Below are positions 15,287 through 29,218 of a stretch of 59,333 nucleotides of DNA, piece by piece. Within the stretch, counting starts at the first letter, position 1, and each line of letters starts with the position of its first letter. The position numbers and the translations under genes were made by a program. Origin of the DNA: Deinococcus phoenicis. GTDB lineage: Bacteria; Deinococcota; Deinococci; Deinococcales; Deinococcaceae. The notes under the pieces are model-generated. The model did not search any database, was not told where the DNA came from, and was given only the letters and a program-made list of their open reading frames with translations. Where the stretch lies: contig NZ_JHAC01000001.1 in assembly GCF_000599865.1 (NCBI RefSeq), positions 1-59,333 of the forward strand, given 5' to 3'.

Positions 15287-15320
15287 GCCGCCGCCCTCAA
15301 CAGGGGCGGCGGTTTTTTTT
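15287..15320. terminator. Intrinsic terminator shared by clpB and the facing repeat-protein gene
   Basis: A nine-pair stem, CCGCCGCCC with GGGCGGCGG, is followed by eight T. An AAAA run on the left side gives a short T-tract on the minus strand, so it probably works in both directions between convergent genes. Confidence 0.85.
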
Positions 15321-15326
15321 GGATAT

Positions 15327-15899
15327 TCAGCGGCGGGTGGTGGTGGTCGTGGTGGCCGCCGGCCGGGTATCCACGTAGCGCCTGCCACCCGACAGCCCCG
15401 CCAGACCGATTAGGCCGGCCAGCCCCAGCCAGCCCCAGTCGAAACCATTGCTGCGGGTCGTGGTGTTGGTGGTGGTCGTCCCCGTGGTAGCGGTGGTGCC
15501 TGCCGTGCCAGTGGTGTCGGTGCTCGTGGTGCCGGTACCGGTGGTATCCGTGCCGACCGTCCCCGCCGTATCGGTTGTTCCGGTCCCCGTGGTATCGGTC
15601 CCCGTCGTGTCGGTCCCGGTGGTATCCGTGCCAGTGGTGCCGGTGCCGGTCGTATCGGTCCCCGGCATCCCCGTGGCGTCGGTGGTACCCGTCCCCGTCG
15701 TGTCGGTCCCGGTGGTATCTGTCCCAGTCGTGTCAGTCCCCGTCGTGTCGGTGCCGGTCGTGCCGGTCGTATCCGTCCCGGTGGTCCCCGTGGTACCGGT
15801 CGTGCTGGTTCCGGTCGTGTCGGTCCCCGTCTGGGCCAGGGCACTCACGGGCAGAGCCAGCAGAGCGGTGAGGGTCAGGGTCTTCAGCGTCTTATTCAT
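15327..15899 (-). CDS. Exported Thr/Gly repeat protein with WGxxGxxG-type C-terminus
   Basis: The 190-residue product has a signal peptide (KTLKTLTLTALLALPVSALAQ, cleaved near residue 22). About 120 residues of near-perfect TGTDT repeats follow, then a C-terminal WGWLGLAG motif in a hydrophobic stretch and a basic tail with GRRY. That C-terminal shape (WGxxGxxG) is a known putative surface-sorting signal. The repeat has no predicted fold and could form a flexible stalk rich in O-glycosylation targets. No enzyme function is suggested. Long antisense frames here are artefacts of the repeat. It faces clpB and shares a terminator with it. Confidence 0.75.
   Translation of the reverse strand: MNKTLKTLTLTALLALPVSALAQTGTDTTGTSTTGTTGTTGTDTTGTTGTDTTGTDTTGTDTTGTDTTGTGTTDATGMPGTDTTGTGTTGTDTTGTDTTGTDTTGTGTTDTAGTVGTDTTGTGTTSTDTTGTAGTTATTGTTTTNTTTRSNGFDWGWLGLAGLIGLAGLSGGRRYVDTRPAATTTTTTRR
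15480..15835 (-). repeat. Tandem repeat coding for TGTDT units
   Basis: The segment is built from degenerate 15-base units coding Asp/Ser/Gly-Thr-Thr-Gly-Thr. Such arrays change unit number by slippage, so the length of the encoded stalk may vary between strains. Confidence 0.75.
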
Positions 15900-15997
15900 A
15901 GGTGACGCCAGTCTGATCCAGAATTCTGGTCAACACATTGCAGAGGGCAGGCCTTTCCTTGACCAAATCTCTATCAACAATTGAGCTGGACCCCCGC

Positions 15998-17347
<1,350 letters not shown>

Positions 17348-17355
17348 GGCGCCTC

Positions 17356-17631
<276 letters not shown>

Positions 17632-17639
17632 AGAGACGC

Positions 17640-17645
17640 ATCCTA
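17640..17645 (-). promoter_or_regulatory. Leaderless-type -10 element TAGGAT
   Basis: TAGGAT lies eight bases before the ATG of the DUF2087 gene and would drive the DUF2087-radA operon. Confidence 0.5.
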
Positions 17646-17679
17646 GCGGCTCCGCACGCAGAGCAACGTGCCACATGCA

Positions 17680-17804
17680 ATACGGGATTGCTCTGATTCC
17701 AGAACATCCGGGACACCACCAGATGTTCTTCCATCGCCGCCATCCCGTACCTTTTGCCACTCGCTCCGCTCGGTTGATTCCCAGGAATCAACGCCATTTC
17801 GTAT
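17680..17804 (-). repeat. Palindromic intergenic repeat, copy 1
   Basis: Read on the minus strand, the element begins ATACGAA, contains the perfect hairpin GTTGATTCC-TG-GGAATCAAC, then CCGAGCGGAGCGAG, then an AGAACATC/GATGTTCT hairpin, and ends CCGTAT. The ends are inverted (ATACG/CGTAT). Related copies lie at 24537-24702 and 37324-37457. It resembles the small non-coding repeats or MITE-like elements common in Deinococcus. Confidence 0.75.
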
Positions 17805-17820
17805 AAGAGGGCCAGACGCA

Positions 17821-17860
17821 GGAGGCGGGGGCCAAGGTCTGCACCCTGGCCCCCGTCTCC
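17821..17860 (-). terminator. Hairpin after the clpC-type gene
   Basis: GGGGGCCA (17827-17834) pairs with TGGCCCCC (17847-17854) and adjacent bases extend the stem. It lies about 35 bases past the stop of the ClpC-type gene, without a T-tract on that strand. Confidence 0.5.
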
Positions 17861-17889
17861 CCCTTTCTTTTCTCCTGCTGGCCCTTCCG

Positions 17890-20130
<2,241 letters not shown>

Positions 20131-20133
20131 GGG

Positions 20134-20235
20134 CTACCCCCTGTGTCGAGCGGGCTGGGGCGGTGCTGATTGGGGCTGGGCGGACTGCACCGCGCCTGGG
20201 CGCAGCGCGTGGGAAAGCGGATGTGGATGCTTCAT
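20134..20235 (-). CDS. Possible 33-residue leader ORF upstream of clpC
   Basis: A frame of 33 codons begins ATG at 20235, seven bases after TAGACT, and ends TAG just three bases before the clpC ATG. The product starts MKHPHPLSHALRPG and is rich in Pro, Gln and Ala, with no recognised domain. The TAGACT-N7-ATG arrangement is the same as at the leaderless genes in this window, and the tight spacing to clpC would couple translation. It could equally be an untranslated leader. Codon conservation in other Deinococcus genomes would decide. Confidence 0.35.
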   Translation of the reverse strand: MKHPHPLSHALRPGAVQSAQPQSAPPQPARHRG

Positions 20236-20242
20236 TGAGTCT

Positions 20243-20248
20243 AGTCTA
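20243..20248 (-). promoter_or_regulatory. Candidate -10 element TAGACT for the clpC transcript
   Basis: TAGACT is repeated almost directly (TAGACTAGACT). It is the best -10 candidate in the 151-base gap between the S41 peptidase and clpC genes. No clear -35 box is visible. Confidence 0.45.
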
Positions 20249-20281
20249 CCGGTGGGTTCCCGTGTGGTACGCCGTTCAGCG

Positions 20282-21610
20282 TTACCTTCTGCCCACATTC
20301 AGGCTAGCGTCCTGGACCCGGCCCGCGTCTGTCTGCCCCGCTTCCTTTTGCAGGTCCGGTGCGGGTGAGGCGAGGGCCGACAGCGCCGCTTCCAACGTGG
20401 TGTCGCGGCCTTCAGCAGTCAGGACAGCGATATCGGTGGGGGCCGCCACATCCGGCGTCTGGAAGGCGGGCAGCGGGTCGCCCGCGTCGGTGTAGGCGCG
20501 CAGCACCGTGACCGACAGCACGCCCCCGTCCGGCATCGCCTCGAAGATCACGCCGCTGTTGCCCACGCCGCGCGTCTTCTCTCCCACCACGACGGCTCCG
20601 GCCTTGTGGGCGTAGTACGTGAACACTTCCGCGCAGGAGGCGGTGTCCTGGCCGACCAGCACGGCCAGCGGGCCACGCCACAGGCCCCAGTCGGGCCGGG
20701 CGGCGCGGGCCAGAAAGGCGAACACCTCCTCGCCCCGCAGACCCGCGTAGGTGTAGTTCCAGCCCTGCCCCCGCGTCCGGTACAGCACCGGCGCAAAGCT
20801 GCTGGCGGCGGCAATGCACTGGTTCAGGCTGCCGCCGCCGTTGTAGCGCAGGTCCACGACGAGTGCCCGCGCGCCTGCGGCCTGAGCCTCGCCCAGGCGC
20901 CTGAGGAACAGCCCGGCGCTGTCGCTGGCGAGGAAGGTCGGGTAATCGATGACGGCGGTCTTGCCGTCCGGCCCGGCCCAGCTCAGCGTGGGTTCGTCGC
21001 GGGCCTGGAGCCGGGCGGTGGGAAGGGTCACTTCCCGGTCGGGGCTGCCGGCGCGGCGCAGGGTCACGCGCAGGGGCGCGCCCGCACGTTCCAGGCGAAT
21101 GAATTCGTTCGGGCCGACCGGGAGGTTCTTTCCCCCGGTGTCCTTCCCGGCGGCCTCACCGTTCACTCCGGTCAGCAGGTCGAAGCGGCGCACGCCCGCC
21201 CCTGCGGCGGGGCTGCCCGGCATGACCGACACGACCAGCAGGCCGCCCGCCGCCCGCACCACCCGCGCGCCCGTGCGGTTCACGGCGCGGTTCTGCGTGA
21301 CCTCGGCCAGGCGCTCGGCCCCCTCCGCGTCGCGGATGTTGGTGTGGGCGTCGCCCAGTTCGCTCAGCAGGTCACCCAGCACGGCGCGGCCCGTCGCGTA
21401 GTCGCAGGCGTCCCCCTGGGGCGCGCACTTGTCCGCCAGAACGGACGCGTACTTCACGCCCAGACCCACGCGGTCCACGGTGGACCAGCCGTAATACTCG
21501 CTCTGGACGGCGCGGGTGGCGGCCTCAAAGAGGTCGGTGGCCGGACTCGCCCCCACCGGGAGGGCGGCGAACAACGCGAGAGCCAGGGCCAGGGCACGGC
21601 GGGTGGGCAC
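20282..21610 (-). CDS. S41-family (C-terminal processing type) peptidase, exported
   Basis: The 442-residue product has a signal peptide ([18 protein letters not shown], cleaved near residue 22), a central PDZ-like segment ([21 protein letters not shown] near residue 130) and the S41 protease core. [14 protein letters not shown] near residue 252, [14 protein letters not shown] near 330 with the nucleophile Ser, and [13 protein letters not shown] with the general-base Lys follow in the expected order. Family members trim or degrade envelope proteins at their C-termini. The start is GTG at 21610, with TAGCCT five bases upstream. The final 40 residues are Ala-rich and variable. It is upstream of clpC but has its own promoter. 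Confidence 0.88.
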   Translation of the reverse strand: MPTRRALALALALFAALPVGASPATDLFEAATRAVQSEYYGWSTVDRVGLGVKYASVLADKCAPQGDACDYATGRAVLGDLLSELGDAHTNIRDAEGAERLAEVTQNRAVNRTGARVVRAAGGLLVVSVMPGSPAAGAGVRRFDLLTGVNGEAAGKDTGGKNLPVGPNEFIRLERAGAPLRVTLRRAGSPDREVTLPTARLQARDEPTLSWAGPDGKTAVIDYPTFLASDSAGLFLRRLGEAQAAGARALVVDLRYNGGGSLNQCIAAASSFAPVLYRTRGQGWNYTYAGLRGEEVFAFLARAARPDWGLWRGPLAVLVGQDTASCAEVFTYYAHKAGAVVVGEKTRGVGNSGVIFEAMPDGGVLSVTVLRAYTDAGDPLPAFQTPDVAAPTDIAVLTAEGRDTTLEAALSALASPAPDLQKEAGQTDAGRVQDASLNVGRR

Positions 21611-21615
21611 GCCTC

Positions 21616-21621
21616 AGGCTA
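21616..21621 (-). promoter_or_regulatory. Leaderless-type -10 element TAGCCT
   Basis: TAGCCT is five bases before the GTG of the S41 peptidase gene. The intervening GAGGC could also be a weak ribosome site. Confidence 0.4.
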
Positions 21622-21654
21622 GCGCGTGCGGGCCGGGGGACACCGTGGGCCGGG

Positions 21655-22407
21655 CTAGCCGATCTGCGTGGTCAGCGTGCCGATTCCCCCCACCTCCACC
21701 TCGACCGTGTCGCCCCGGTGCAGCGCGCCGACGCCCTCCGGCGTGCCGGTCAGCACCACGTCGCCGGGTTCGAGCGTCACGTACCGGGTGATGTAGGTCA
21801 GAATCTGCACCACGTCGAAGATCATGTGGCTGGTGCGCCCGTCCTGACGCGTCTCGCCGTTCACGCGGGTCCGGACCCGCAGGTCGGTGGGATCGAGGTC
21901 GGTTTCCAGCCAGGGGCCGAGCGGGCAGAAGCGGTCGGCGGCCTTGGCCCGGAACCACTGGAGGTCCGTCTTCTGGAGGTCGCGGGCCGTCAGGTCGAGG
22001 CCGCAGGTGTAGCCCAAGACGGCACTCAACGCCATGTCGGGCTTGAGGGCGCTGGCCCGCTGCCCGATCACCAGTGCGAGTTCGCCCTCGAAATGGAAGT
22101 TCTCCGTCCAGTCGGGGAACAGCACGGTCCCGCCGGGTTCGGCCAGCGCATTCGGCCCTTTCAGGAAAATGCCGGGTTCGCCCGGCAGCCCCGCCGTGTC
22201 GTTGCCCAGTTCGCGGATGTGGTCGAGGTAGTTACGCCCTACGCACACGATCTTGGTCGGCTCGGCGGGGGCGAGCAGGGCCGCCCCGGAGAGCGCCAGC
22301 GTCTCCCCCGTCCGCTCGCCGGTCATGCCGCGCGTGAGGTGAATGGTGTCCCCCTCGATCTGCCCCCAGCGGGGCGCTGCTTCATGCTGAATCCTGACGA
22401 GACGCAT
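21655..22407 (-). CDS. Fumarylacetoacetate hydrolase-family protein
   Basis: The 250-residue product is a member of the FAH family with the order [29 protein letters not shown] (metal-binding Glu pair) near residue 110, [11 protein letters not shown] (Asp ligand) near 135, and the C-terminal [15 protein letters not shown]. Members hydrolyse or decarboxylate beta-diketo acids in aromatic catabolism or act on oxaloacetate; the substrate cannot be told here. The start codon is 23 bases from that of the divergent NUDIX gene, with a TATCCT hexamer six bases upstream and no Shine-Dalgarno, so the mRNA is probably leaderless. Confidence 0.9.
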   Translation of the reverse strand: MRLVRIQHEAAPRWGQIEGDTIHLTRGMTGERTGETLALSGAALLAPAEPTKIVCVGRNYLDHIRELGNDTAGLPGEPGIFLKGPNALAEPGGTVLFPDWTENFHFEGELALVIGQRASALKPDMALSAVLGYTCGLDLTARDLQKTDLQWFRAKAADRFCPLGPWLETDLDPTDLRVRTRVNGETRQDGRTSHMIFDVVQILTYITRYVTLEPGDVVLTGTPEGVGALHRGDTVEVEVGGIGTLTTQIG

Positions 22408-22413
22408 GGGGGG

Positions 22414-22425
22414 AGGATATACGCT
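22414..22425. promoter_or_regulatory. Back-to-back -10 elements of divergent leaderless genes
   Basis: TATCCT on the minus strand (22419-22414) is six bases before the FAH ATG. TACGCT on the plus strand (22420-22425) is five bases before the NUDIX ATG. Each promoter's -35 region must lie within the other gene. Confidence 0.5.
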
Positions 22426-22430
22426 TCCGT

Positions 22431-23048
22431 ATGCCGACCCTTCCCCAGCTCCGCGAACTCCAGTCCATCGCCCAGGCGGGCCTCACCTACACCCGCGATC
22501 CCTACGACCGCGAACGCTATGAGCGGCTGCTGGTCCTGACGGCCGAGCTGCTGGCCGGGGAAACGGGGCAGGCGGCGGGCGAGGTGCACGCGCAGCTGCG
22601 GGCCGAGCGCGGCTACCTGACGCCCAAGGTGGACGTGCGGGCCGTGGTGCTGAACGCGGCGGGCGAGGTGCTGCTGACCCGCGAGCGGCAGGACGGCTGC
22701 TGGAGCCTGCCGGGCGGCTGGGCCGACCCCGGCGACAGCCCGCGCGAGGTGGCCGTGCGGGAAGTGCGCGAGGAGACGGGGCGGGAAGTGCGCGGGGCGC
22801 GCCTGCTGGCCCTGCTCGACAAGGACAAGCATGGGCACCCGCCGGACCTCTGGGCCGTCTACAAGCTGTTCGTGGCCTGCGAGCTGACCAGGGACGCGGC
22901 CCACCCCGCCAACACCGAAACGCTGGAAAGTGGCTGGTTTCACCCGGATGCCCTGCCGCCCCTCAGCCTGGGCCGCAACCTCCCCGGGCAGGTGCGGCGC
23001 ATGGTGGAGCTGAGCGGGCATCCCGAACTGGGGGTGGACCTCGACTGA
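22431..23048 (+). CDS. NUDIX hydrolase with N-terminal Nudix_N domain
   Basis: The 205-residue product has an N-terminal helical domain (about residues 1-60) of the Nudix_N type, then the NUDIX fold starting [20 protein letters not shown]. The box reads [14 protein letters not shown] then REVREETG near residue 98, matching Gx5Ex7REUxEExGU except that the first Glu is Asp, as in the GGWADPGD subfamily. Hydrolysis of a nucleoside diphosphate linked to another group is expected; substrates of this subfamily include CDP-choline-like and ADP-ribose-like compounds, and the real one is unknown. It is followed 25 bases later by a class III aminotransferase gene. Confidence 0.88.
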   Translation: MPTLPQLRELQSIAQAGLTYTRDPYDRERYERLLVLTAELLAGETGQAAGEVHAQLRAERGYLTPKVDVRAVVLNAAGEVLLTRERQDGCWSLPGGWADPGDSPREVAVREVREETGREVRGARLLALLDKDKHGHPPDLWAVYKLFVACELTRDAAHPANTETLESGWFHPDALPPLSLGRNLPGQVRRMVELSGHPELGVDLD

Positions 23049-23060
23049 CCGGGCGGCCGC

Positions 23061-23066
23061 TAGACT
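23061..23066 (+). promoter_or_regulatory. Leaderless-type -10 element TAGACT
   Basis: TAGACT is seven bases before the ATG of the aminotransferase gene, with no Shine-Dalgarno. Confidence 0.55.
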
Positions 23067-23073
23067 GCCCCGC

Positions 23074-24536
<1,463 letters not shown>

Positions 24537-24537
<1 letters not shown>

Positions 24538-24702
24538 TACCGACTTGCTCTGATTCCAGAACATCCGGGCACAACACCGGATGTTCTTCCACCGCCGCCA
24601 GCCGGTCTTCTCTTATTCTCGCTGTCTTGGGCAGAACGGACGCCCTTGAGGACGCCTGCCCGCTCCGCTCGGGTTCGTCTTCGACTCACCTTAAGTTTGT
24701 AT
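24537..24702 (-). repeat. Palindromic intergenic repeat, copy 2
   Basis: The element begins at the last base of the aminotransferase stop codon. On the minus strand it runs from ATACAAA through CCGAGCGGAGCGGG to an AGAACATCCGG/CCGGATGTTCT hairpin and ends GGTAT. It shares a run of about 60 bases with copy 1 in the hairpin half but has a longer middle (166 bases in all). Confidence 0.75.
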
Positions 24703-24745
24703 AAGAGGGGGCGTGGGCCTGTAGAACGAGCCTTGCCCGAAGCCC

Positions 24746-25252
24746 CTACGCCAGCCCGCACGCCCGCTGCACCAGCAGATGCACCTCGTCGCGGCCCAGG
24801 CGGCGGGACTGGAGGGGCAGGCCGGTGGGCAGGTCCGAGAGGCCACGCACCAGGGGGGCGTACTTGAACTCGGGCCGGGCGATCAGGTCACGGGCCGCCG
24901 TGAAGGCCAGCACGAAATCGAGGCGCAGCTCGAAGTGGGCATTCAGTTCGGTGCGCAGCGGGTCCGCGTCACCCGCCAGCAGGGCCAGCAGGGCGGGGTG
25001 CGTCTCGAAGCCGTCCTCCAGGGCCTGGGTCACGCGGCCCAGGTCGAGGAGCAGGGCCGCGCCGGGCAGGGCATAACCGCTCACGCGGCGGCGGCACAGT
25101 TCGGGCGGGTCGCCACGCGGTACCCGGACCTCCCGTCCGGCGCGCTCGGCACTGGCAAGGTAGGTCCAGAAGCGCCCCAGACCGCTGTACCGCCCGAGTT
25201 CCACGTATCCGGCGGGCCGCGTGGGCAGGGGGCGGGTGGGCCGGGGGTTCAC
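24746..25252 (-). CDS. Uncharacterised protein, 168 residues
   Basis: I do not recognise a family. The product is soluble, without signal peptide or membrane segment, and contains an aromatic N-terminal part ([17 protein letters not shown]) and a helical C-terminal half ([19 protein letters not shown]). The start is GTG at 25252, with TAGCAT six bases upstream in the leaderless pattern; an ATG at 25260 is out of frame. It is followed in the same direction, 35 bases upstream, by another uncharacterised gene ending at 25288. The codon usage looks like that of the neighbours. Confidence 0.65.
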   Translation of the reverse strand: MNPRPTRPLPTRPAGYVELGRYSGLGRFWTYLASAERAGREVRVPRGDPPELCRRRVSGYALPGAALLLDLGRVTQALEDGFETHPALLALLAGDADPLRTELNAHFELRLDFVLAFTAARDLIARPEFKYAPLVRGLSDLPTGLPLQSRRLGRDEVHLLVQRACGLA

Positions 25253-25258
25253 GGGACC

Positions 25259-25264
25259 ATGCTA
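25259..25264 (-). promoter_or_regulatory. Leaderless-type -10 element TAGCAT
   Basis: TAGCAT is six bases before the GTG of the 168-residue protein gene. Confidence 0.4.
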
Positions 25265-25287
25265 GAGCGTCAGCCTGTCCCCAGGCA

Positions 25288-26508
25288 TTACTCGTGGGGC
25301 GGGGGCTGGTCGGGGTCGCAGTAGTCGATGGTGGCCGCACGGAAGTCGCCCAGAACGACCTCGCGCTTGAAGGGATAGCCGAGCCGCACGCCCTCCGCCG
25401 CGCACTCCAGCGTGAAGCGCTTTCCCCGGGGAACCGGCGTATCCCCGATCACCAGGGGCCGCCGCGCCTCGTAGATCGCGCAGTAGGGCGTGCAGAAATA
25501 AAAGCCCACCGGCTGACCGTCGGGCCGCAGGGCCACGGCGGCGCCCCCGCTGGACAGGGCACGCCGCAGATCGTCCCAGAGGGCCACGCTGGCCGCCGGC
25601 TCAGGGTCGAGCGCCCACATCTCCTCGATCACGCGCCGGGCATCCGGGTTGCGGCGCAACGAGGCGACGCTGTGCGGGGCCGTCATCGCCCAGGGATCGA
25701 AGCCCTTCTCGCCCGGCAGCGGGGTGCGCGGCAAGCGGTTCTGGCCCGGCTCGCCGCGCGCCGCCCCGCGTCCGGCGTCCGTCAGCAGCGCGGGATAGCT
25801 GATCAGTTGCCCGACCCGGTACAGCCCCTCCAGCGCGCGCTTGGCGTGATCCTCGATCTGTTCGTGCAGGGCCGGCGAGGCCCCCGGCGTGTACATACCC
25901 GAGACGTAGGCCGCCTGGGACAGCACCTCCGCGAACTGGCCGCGCAGGCGGGCCAGCCGGGCGGCGTCGGCCTCGGGCGCGGCGCGCTCCAGCTGGTGCA
26001 TCGCGGCCTCGGCGTGCAGGCGCAGGGCGTCCAGGGCGGCAATCATGGCGTCGAGGTGTGGCCGGGGGCAGGGTTCGACCGGCGACCATTCCGGCAGGCG
26101 GGCCGGGAGCGTGCCCGGCGGCAATTCGAACTCCGGGTCGTGCGCGGCCTGGCTCGCGTGGCCCAGCCAGCGCTGCACTTCCGTGTAGTACCCCTGCACC
26201 TGGGCGAAGGTGACGGGCGGCAGGAACCCTGCCGTGGCGGGGTCGGCGGCCTCGTCCGCCTCCAGCATCTTGTCCCCCAGCGTTTGCAGCGCGAAGGCGT
26301 TCCAGGCGCAGGCCAGTTCCAGGCCCACATGACGCTTGACGGCAAAAGGACTCTGGCCGCTGAGGGTCAGGTCGAAGCGGCGGCGCTCGGCGGCGTCGAG
26401 CAGGGGATGAACCTGCGCCCCCGCCCGGCGGTAGGCATAGAGCGTCTGCGCCTCCTGCTCACCACGTGTAAAGGCCCGCAACCTCGCCCAGACTCCCGGA
26501 GTTTCCAT
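25288..26508 (-). CDS. Uncharacterised protein, 406 residues
   Basis: I do not recognise a family. The protein appears cytosolic. It is largely helical over residues 1-260, with pairs of His, Glu and Asp in the helices (for example AFAVKRHVGLELACAW near 52, ALHEQIEDHAKRALEGLYRVG near 215). The last 120 residues look like a mixed alpha/beta domain with GQPVGFYFCTPYCAIYEARRP and RFTLECAAEGVRLGYPFKREV. The start at 26508 (METPG) is supported by TACTGT seven bases upstream; an in-frame extension to 26676 would run past the divergent gene start. It may form a unit with the 168-residue gene downstream. Confidence 0.65.
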   Translation of the reverse strand: METPGVWARLRAFTRGEQEAQTLYAYRRAGAQVHPLLDAAERRRFDLTLSGQSPFAVKRHVGLELACAWNAFALQTLGDKMLEADEAADPATAGFLPPVTFAQVQGYYTEVQRWLGHASQAAHDPEFELPPGTLPARLPEWSPVEPCPRPHLDAMIAALDALRLHAEAAMHQLERAAPEADAARLARLRGQFAEVLSQAAYVSGMYTPGASPALHEQIEDHAKRALEGLYRVGQLISYPALLTDAGRGAARGEPGQNRLPRTPLPGEKGFDPWAMTAPHSVASLRRNPDARRVIEEMWALDPEPAASVALWDDLRRALSSGGAAVALRPDGQPVGFYFCTPYCAIYEARRPLVIGDTPVPRGKRFTLECAAEGVRLGYPFKREVVLGDFRAATIDYCDPDQPPPHE

Positions 26509-26515
26509 ATGCCGC

Positions 26516-26521
26516 ACAGTA
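26516..26521 (-). promoter_or_regulatory. Leaderless-type -10 element TACTGT
   Basis: TACTGT is seven bases before the ATG of the 406-residue protein gene. Confidence 0.4.
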
Positions 26522-26669
26522 CGCCGCGGCCCGCCGCCGCGTTCCCTCACCTGCCGCGCGGCAGTCCGATCCCCCGCCACGGTGCCCGGGCCAAACGCTG
26601 AACATTGGGTAAAGGCCGGGTGGGTGACGGCTCGCAGTGCCATTTTCTTGCACCGGGTACAACGGGGCC

Positions 26670-28022
26670 ATGACATCCTCCTCGAAATTGCCTATGGAGT
26701 GGCTGGCACAACTGGACCTGGAGGCCCTGGGTCGCCTGAGTCAGAAAGTGGACCTGCCCGCGCTGCTGGGGGCCGCCTCGCGCATGAGTGACGGGGACCT
26801 CAGGCAGCTCTCGCGGATGCTGGCCGGGGGCGGGCCGACGCGGGCGCTGCCCGAGCCGAACGGCGACTTCTACGGGCAGCTGGGCGACCTGACGCCAGAG
26901 CAGCAAGCGGTCCGGACGGCGGTGCGCGGCTTCATGGCGGCGCAGGTCGCGCCGATCATGAACGACTACTGGAGCCGCGACGAGTTCCCCCGGCAACTGC
27001 TCCCGGAGCTGCGAAAACTCGACCTGCTGCGCCGCGTCTGGAACGAGGACGGCACCCGCAAGCCCGACGCGACGGTCATGGAAGGGCTGATCACGCTGGA
27101 AGCCTGCCGGGTGGACGTGTCGACCGCCGTGTTCTTCGGCGTCCACGCGGGCCTGGCCTTCGCGTCCATCGCGCTGGGCGGCAGTGACGCGCAGAAGGCC
27201 GAATGGCTGCCGAAGATGCTGGACCTGGAGGCGGTCGGGGCCTTCGGCCTGACCGAACCCGAAGGCGGCTCGCAGGTCAGCCAGGGGATGCGGACCACCT
27301 GCCGGCGCGACGGCGACGCCTGGGTGCTGAACGGCGAGAAGAAGTGGATCGGCAACTCGACTTTCAGCGACTTCACGGTGATCTGGGCGCGCGATGTGGA
27401 CAGCGGCGAGGTGCGGGGCTTCATCGTGCGGGCCGGGACGCCCGGCTACCGCGTGCGGAAGATCGAGGGCAAGATCGCGTTGCGGATGGTGGAAAACGGG
27501 CAGATCACCCTGGAGGATTGCCGGGTGCCCGACTCCGACCGTCTTCAGGAGGTGCGTGGCTGGCGCACGACCGCCGAGGTGCTGCGCCTCACGCGGGCGG
27601 GCGTGGCGTGGCAGGGGGTGGGCTGCGCGCTGGGGGCCTACGAGCTGGCCCTGAAGTATGCCCAGACCCGCGAGCAGTTCGGCAAACCCATCGGCAGCTT
27701 TCAGCTGATCCAGAACCACCTCGTGCACATGCTGGGCAACGTGACGGGCGCGCTCGCGCTGTGCCTGCGCCTCTCGCATATGGCCGACGCGGGCCAGATG
27801 CGCGACGAACACGCCGCCCTGGCCAAGGTGGTCACGGCGGCGCGCTGCCGCGAAACCGTGGCGCTGGCCCGCGAGACCTTCGGCGGCAACGGCATCTTGC
27901 TGGAATACGGCGTCGCCAAGCACTTCGCGGACACGGAAGCGATCTATTCCTACGAGGGCACCAACGAGATCAACACCCTGGTCGTGGGCCGGGCGATCAC
28001 GGGCCTCAGCGCCTTCGTGTAG
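26670..28022 (+). CDS. Acyl-CoA dehydrogenase, glutaryl-CoA dehydrogenase-like
   Basis: The product (450 residues from ATG 26670) is an FAD enzyme of the acyl-CoA dehydrogenase family. Visible are [13 protein letters not shown] near residue 190 (FAD/substrate loop), [25 protein letters not shown] near 220, [16 protein letters not shown] near 340, ETFGGNGI near 405 and the catalytic-loop [16 protein letters not shown] near 425, with the Glu of the glutaryl-CoA subgroup. An N-terminal extension of about 60 residues precedes the usual domain. It oxidises an acyl-CoA at the alpha-beta bond; the exact substrate is unknown. Start 26670 is favoured over an upstream ATG at 26637, and a later Met is also possible. 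Confidence 0.88.
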   Translation: MTSSSKLPMEWLAQLDLEALGRLSQKVDLPALLGAASRMSDGDLRQLSRMLAGGGPTRALPEPNGDFYGQLGDLTPEQQAVRTAVRGFMAAQVAPIMNDYWSRDEFPRQLLPELRKLDLLRRVWNEDGTRKPDATVMEGLITLEACRVDVSTAVFFGVHAGLAFASIALGGSDAQKAEWLPKMLDLEAVGAFGLTEPEGGSQVSQGMRTTCRRDGDAWVLNGEKKWIGNSTFSDFTVIWARDVDSGEVRGFIVRAGTPGYRVRKIEGKIALRMVENGQITLEDCRVPDSDRLQEVRGWRTTAEVLRLTRAGVAWQGVGCALGAYELALKYAQTREQFGKPIGSFQLIQNHLVHMLGNVTGALALCLRLSHMADAGQMRDEHAALAKVVTAARCRETVALARETFGGNGILLEYGVAKHFADTEAIYSYEGTNEINTLVVGRAITGLSAFV

Positions 28023-28213
28023 CGCCCGGATGCAGCGGTTTTGTGAGCGGCGTGTTAAGCGTCAGGGCGGCGCACGGAAAGGCAGAGCCGTTTAGGGTGG
28101 ACATCAAGAAGCCTCCTGACTTGAGAGGGGGCCGGATGGGGACCGCGACTCTTCCGCCGCGAAGAGGCCCCGGTGCAGCGCAACAAGCCATCACCACGGA
28201 ATAAGGAGAAACT

Positions 28214-29152
28214 ATGACATTGAACACCGATATGCTTTCCCGCCGCCTGAGCTGGCGCGGCGTTCTGGCCGGCCTGGTGATGGGCCTGGTCAGCACCCTA
28301 ACGGTCGTGGCGCTCGGCCTGGTCATCACGGCCCTGACCGGCATCACCCTGACGGGCACCGGCATCCAGGCCGTGATCTGGGCCGCCATCGCGGCGCTGG
28401 TCGGGGCGTACCTGGCCGGACTGACCGCCGTGCGGGCCAGCGCCCCCGCGACCCTCAACACCGACGGCATCGCGGCCATGACCCACGACGACGCCACCCT
28501 GACCGGGCTGGTGACCGGCGGCCTGCTGGTGCTGCTGACGACGATGTTTCTCTACAACACCGCGAGTACCCTGGTCGGCACGGCCACCAACGCCGTGGGG
28601 ACCGTGGCCAGCACCGCCGCCGCTGCGGGAACGGCCGCCGGGGTCGGGGCCGCGCAGAACGGCGGCGTGCAGGACTTCGTGAGCGGGATCAACGAACAGG
28701 ACGTGGTGGACCTGATCGCCCAGAACAGCCCCAGCCTGAACCAGACGCAGGTGCAGGCCGCCGCCAACGTGGTGACGGGCATCTTCCGCCGCGCGCAGTA
28801 TGACCTGGGCAACCAGAATCTGACGAACATCACCGACTTTGCCAGCGCCCGCGTGACCGCGATCCAGAACGCCCTGACCGGCCAGGAGTTCGTGACCCGC
28901 CTGGAGCGCCAGGGGCTGTCCAACGCCCAGGCCCAGGAAGTCCGCACGGTGATTTCCAACGAGGTGAACCGTCTCCAGAAGCAGGCGCAGGACCTCGCCA
29001 ACACCGTCGAGCAGAACGCCCGCATTGCCGCCCGCAATACGGGCCTGGGCTGGCTGCTGACCGCCGGGCTGACGCTGCTGCTCTGCGTGATGGGTGCCCG
29101 CAGCGCCTCCACGCACCGCGCCATCTCCGCGCTGCCCACCGAGCGCCGCTGA
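28214..29152 (+). CDS. Uncharacterised membrane protein
   Basis: The 312-residue product has three hydrophobic segments near the N-terminus (about residues 15-40, 50-75 and 95-120) and one near the C-terminus (about 278-298). The soluble region between is Gln/Asn/Ala-rich, helical and without Cys, and could form a coiled coil (for example [24 protein letters not shown]). No family is recognised. AAGGAG lies five bases before the ATG. It stands alone: 191 bases upstream hold no gene, and a strong terminator follows. A role in envelope organisation or stress is only a guess. Confidence 0.75.
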   Translation: MTLNTDMLSRRLSWRGVLAGLVMGLVSTLTVVALGLVITALTGITLTGTGIQAVIWAAIAALVGAYLAGLTAVRASAPATLNTDGIAAMTHDDATLTGLVTGGLLVLLTTMFLYNTASTLVGTATNAVGTVASTAAAAGTAAGVGAAQNGGVQDFVSGINEQDVVDLIAQNSPSLNQTQVQAAANVVTGIFRRAQYDLGNQNLTNITDFASARVTAIQNALTGQEFVTRLERQGLSNAQAQEVRTVISNEVNRLQKQAQDLANTVEQNARIAARNTGLGWLLTAGLTLLLCVMGARSASTHRAISALPTERR

Positions 29153-29169
29153 TCCCCGCCGCGACCCTG

Positions 29170-29201
29170 GCCGCCCCCCTCACCGGGGGCGGCGCTTTTT
29201 T
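29170..29201 (+). terminator. Intrinsic terminator
   Basis: GCCGCCCCC pairs with GGGGGCGGC and is followed by GC and six T, ending the membrane-protein transcript. Confidence 0.88.
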
Positions 29202-29206
29202 GCCCC

Positions 29207-29212
29207 TATGCT
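29207..29212 (+). promoter_or_regulatory. Leaderless-type -10 element TATGCT
   Basis: TATGCT is six bases before the ATG of the broken alpha/beta hydrolase. Confidence 0.4.
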
Positions 29213-29218
29213 GGGGCC

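Noticed and set aside
15448..15984. Long plus-strand frame rich in Val, Pro and Ser across the repeat gene
   Set aside because: It is the antisense of the Thr/Gly repeat and has no signal peptide or ribosome site. The minus-strand product has a signal peptide and a C-terminal sorting motif.
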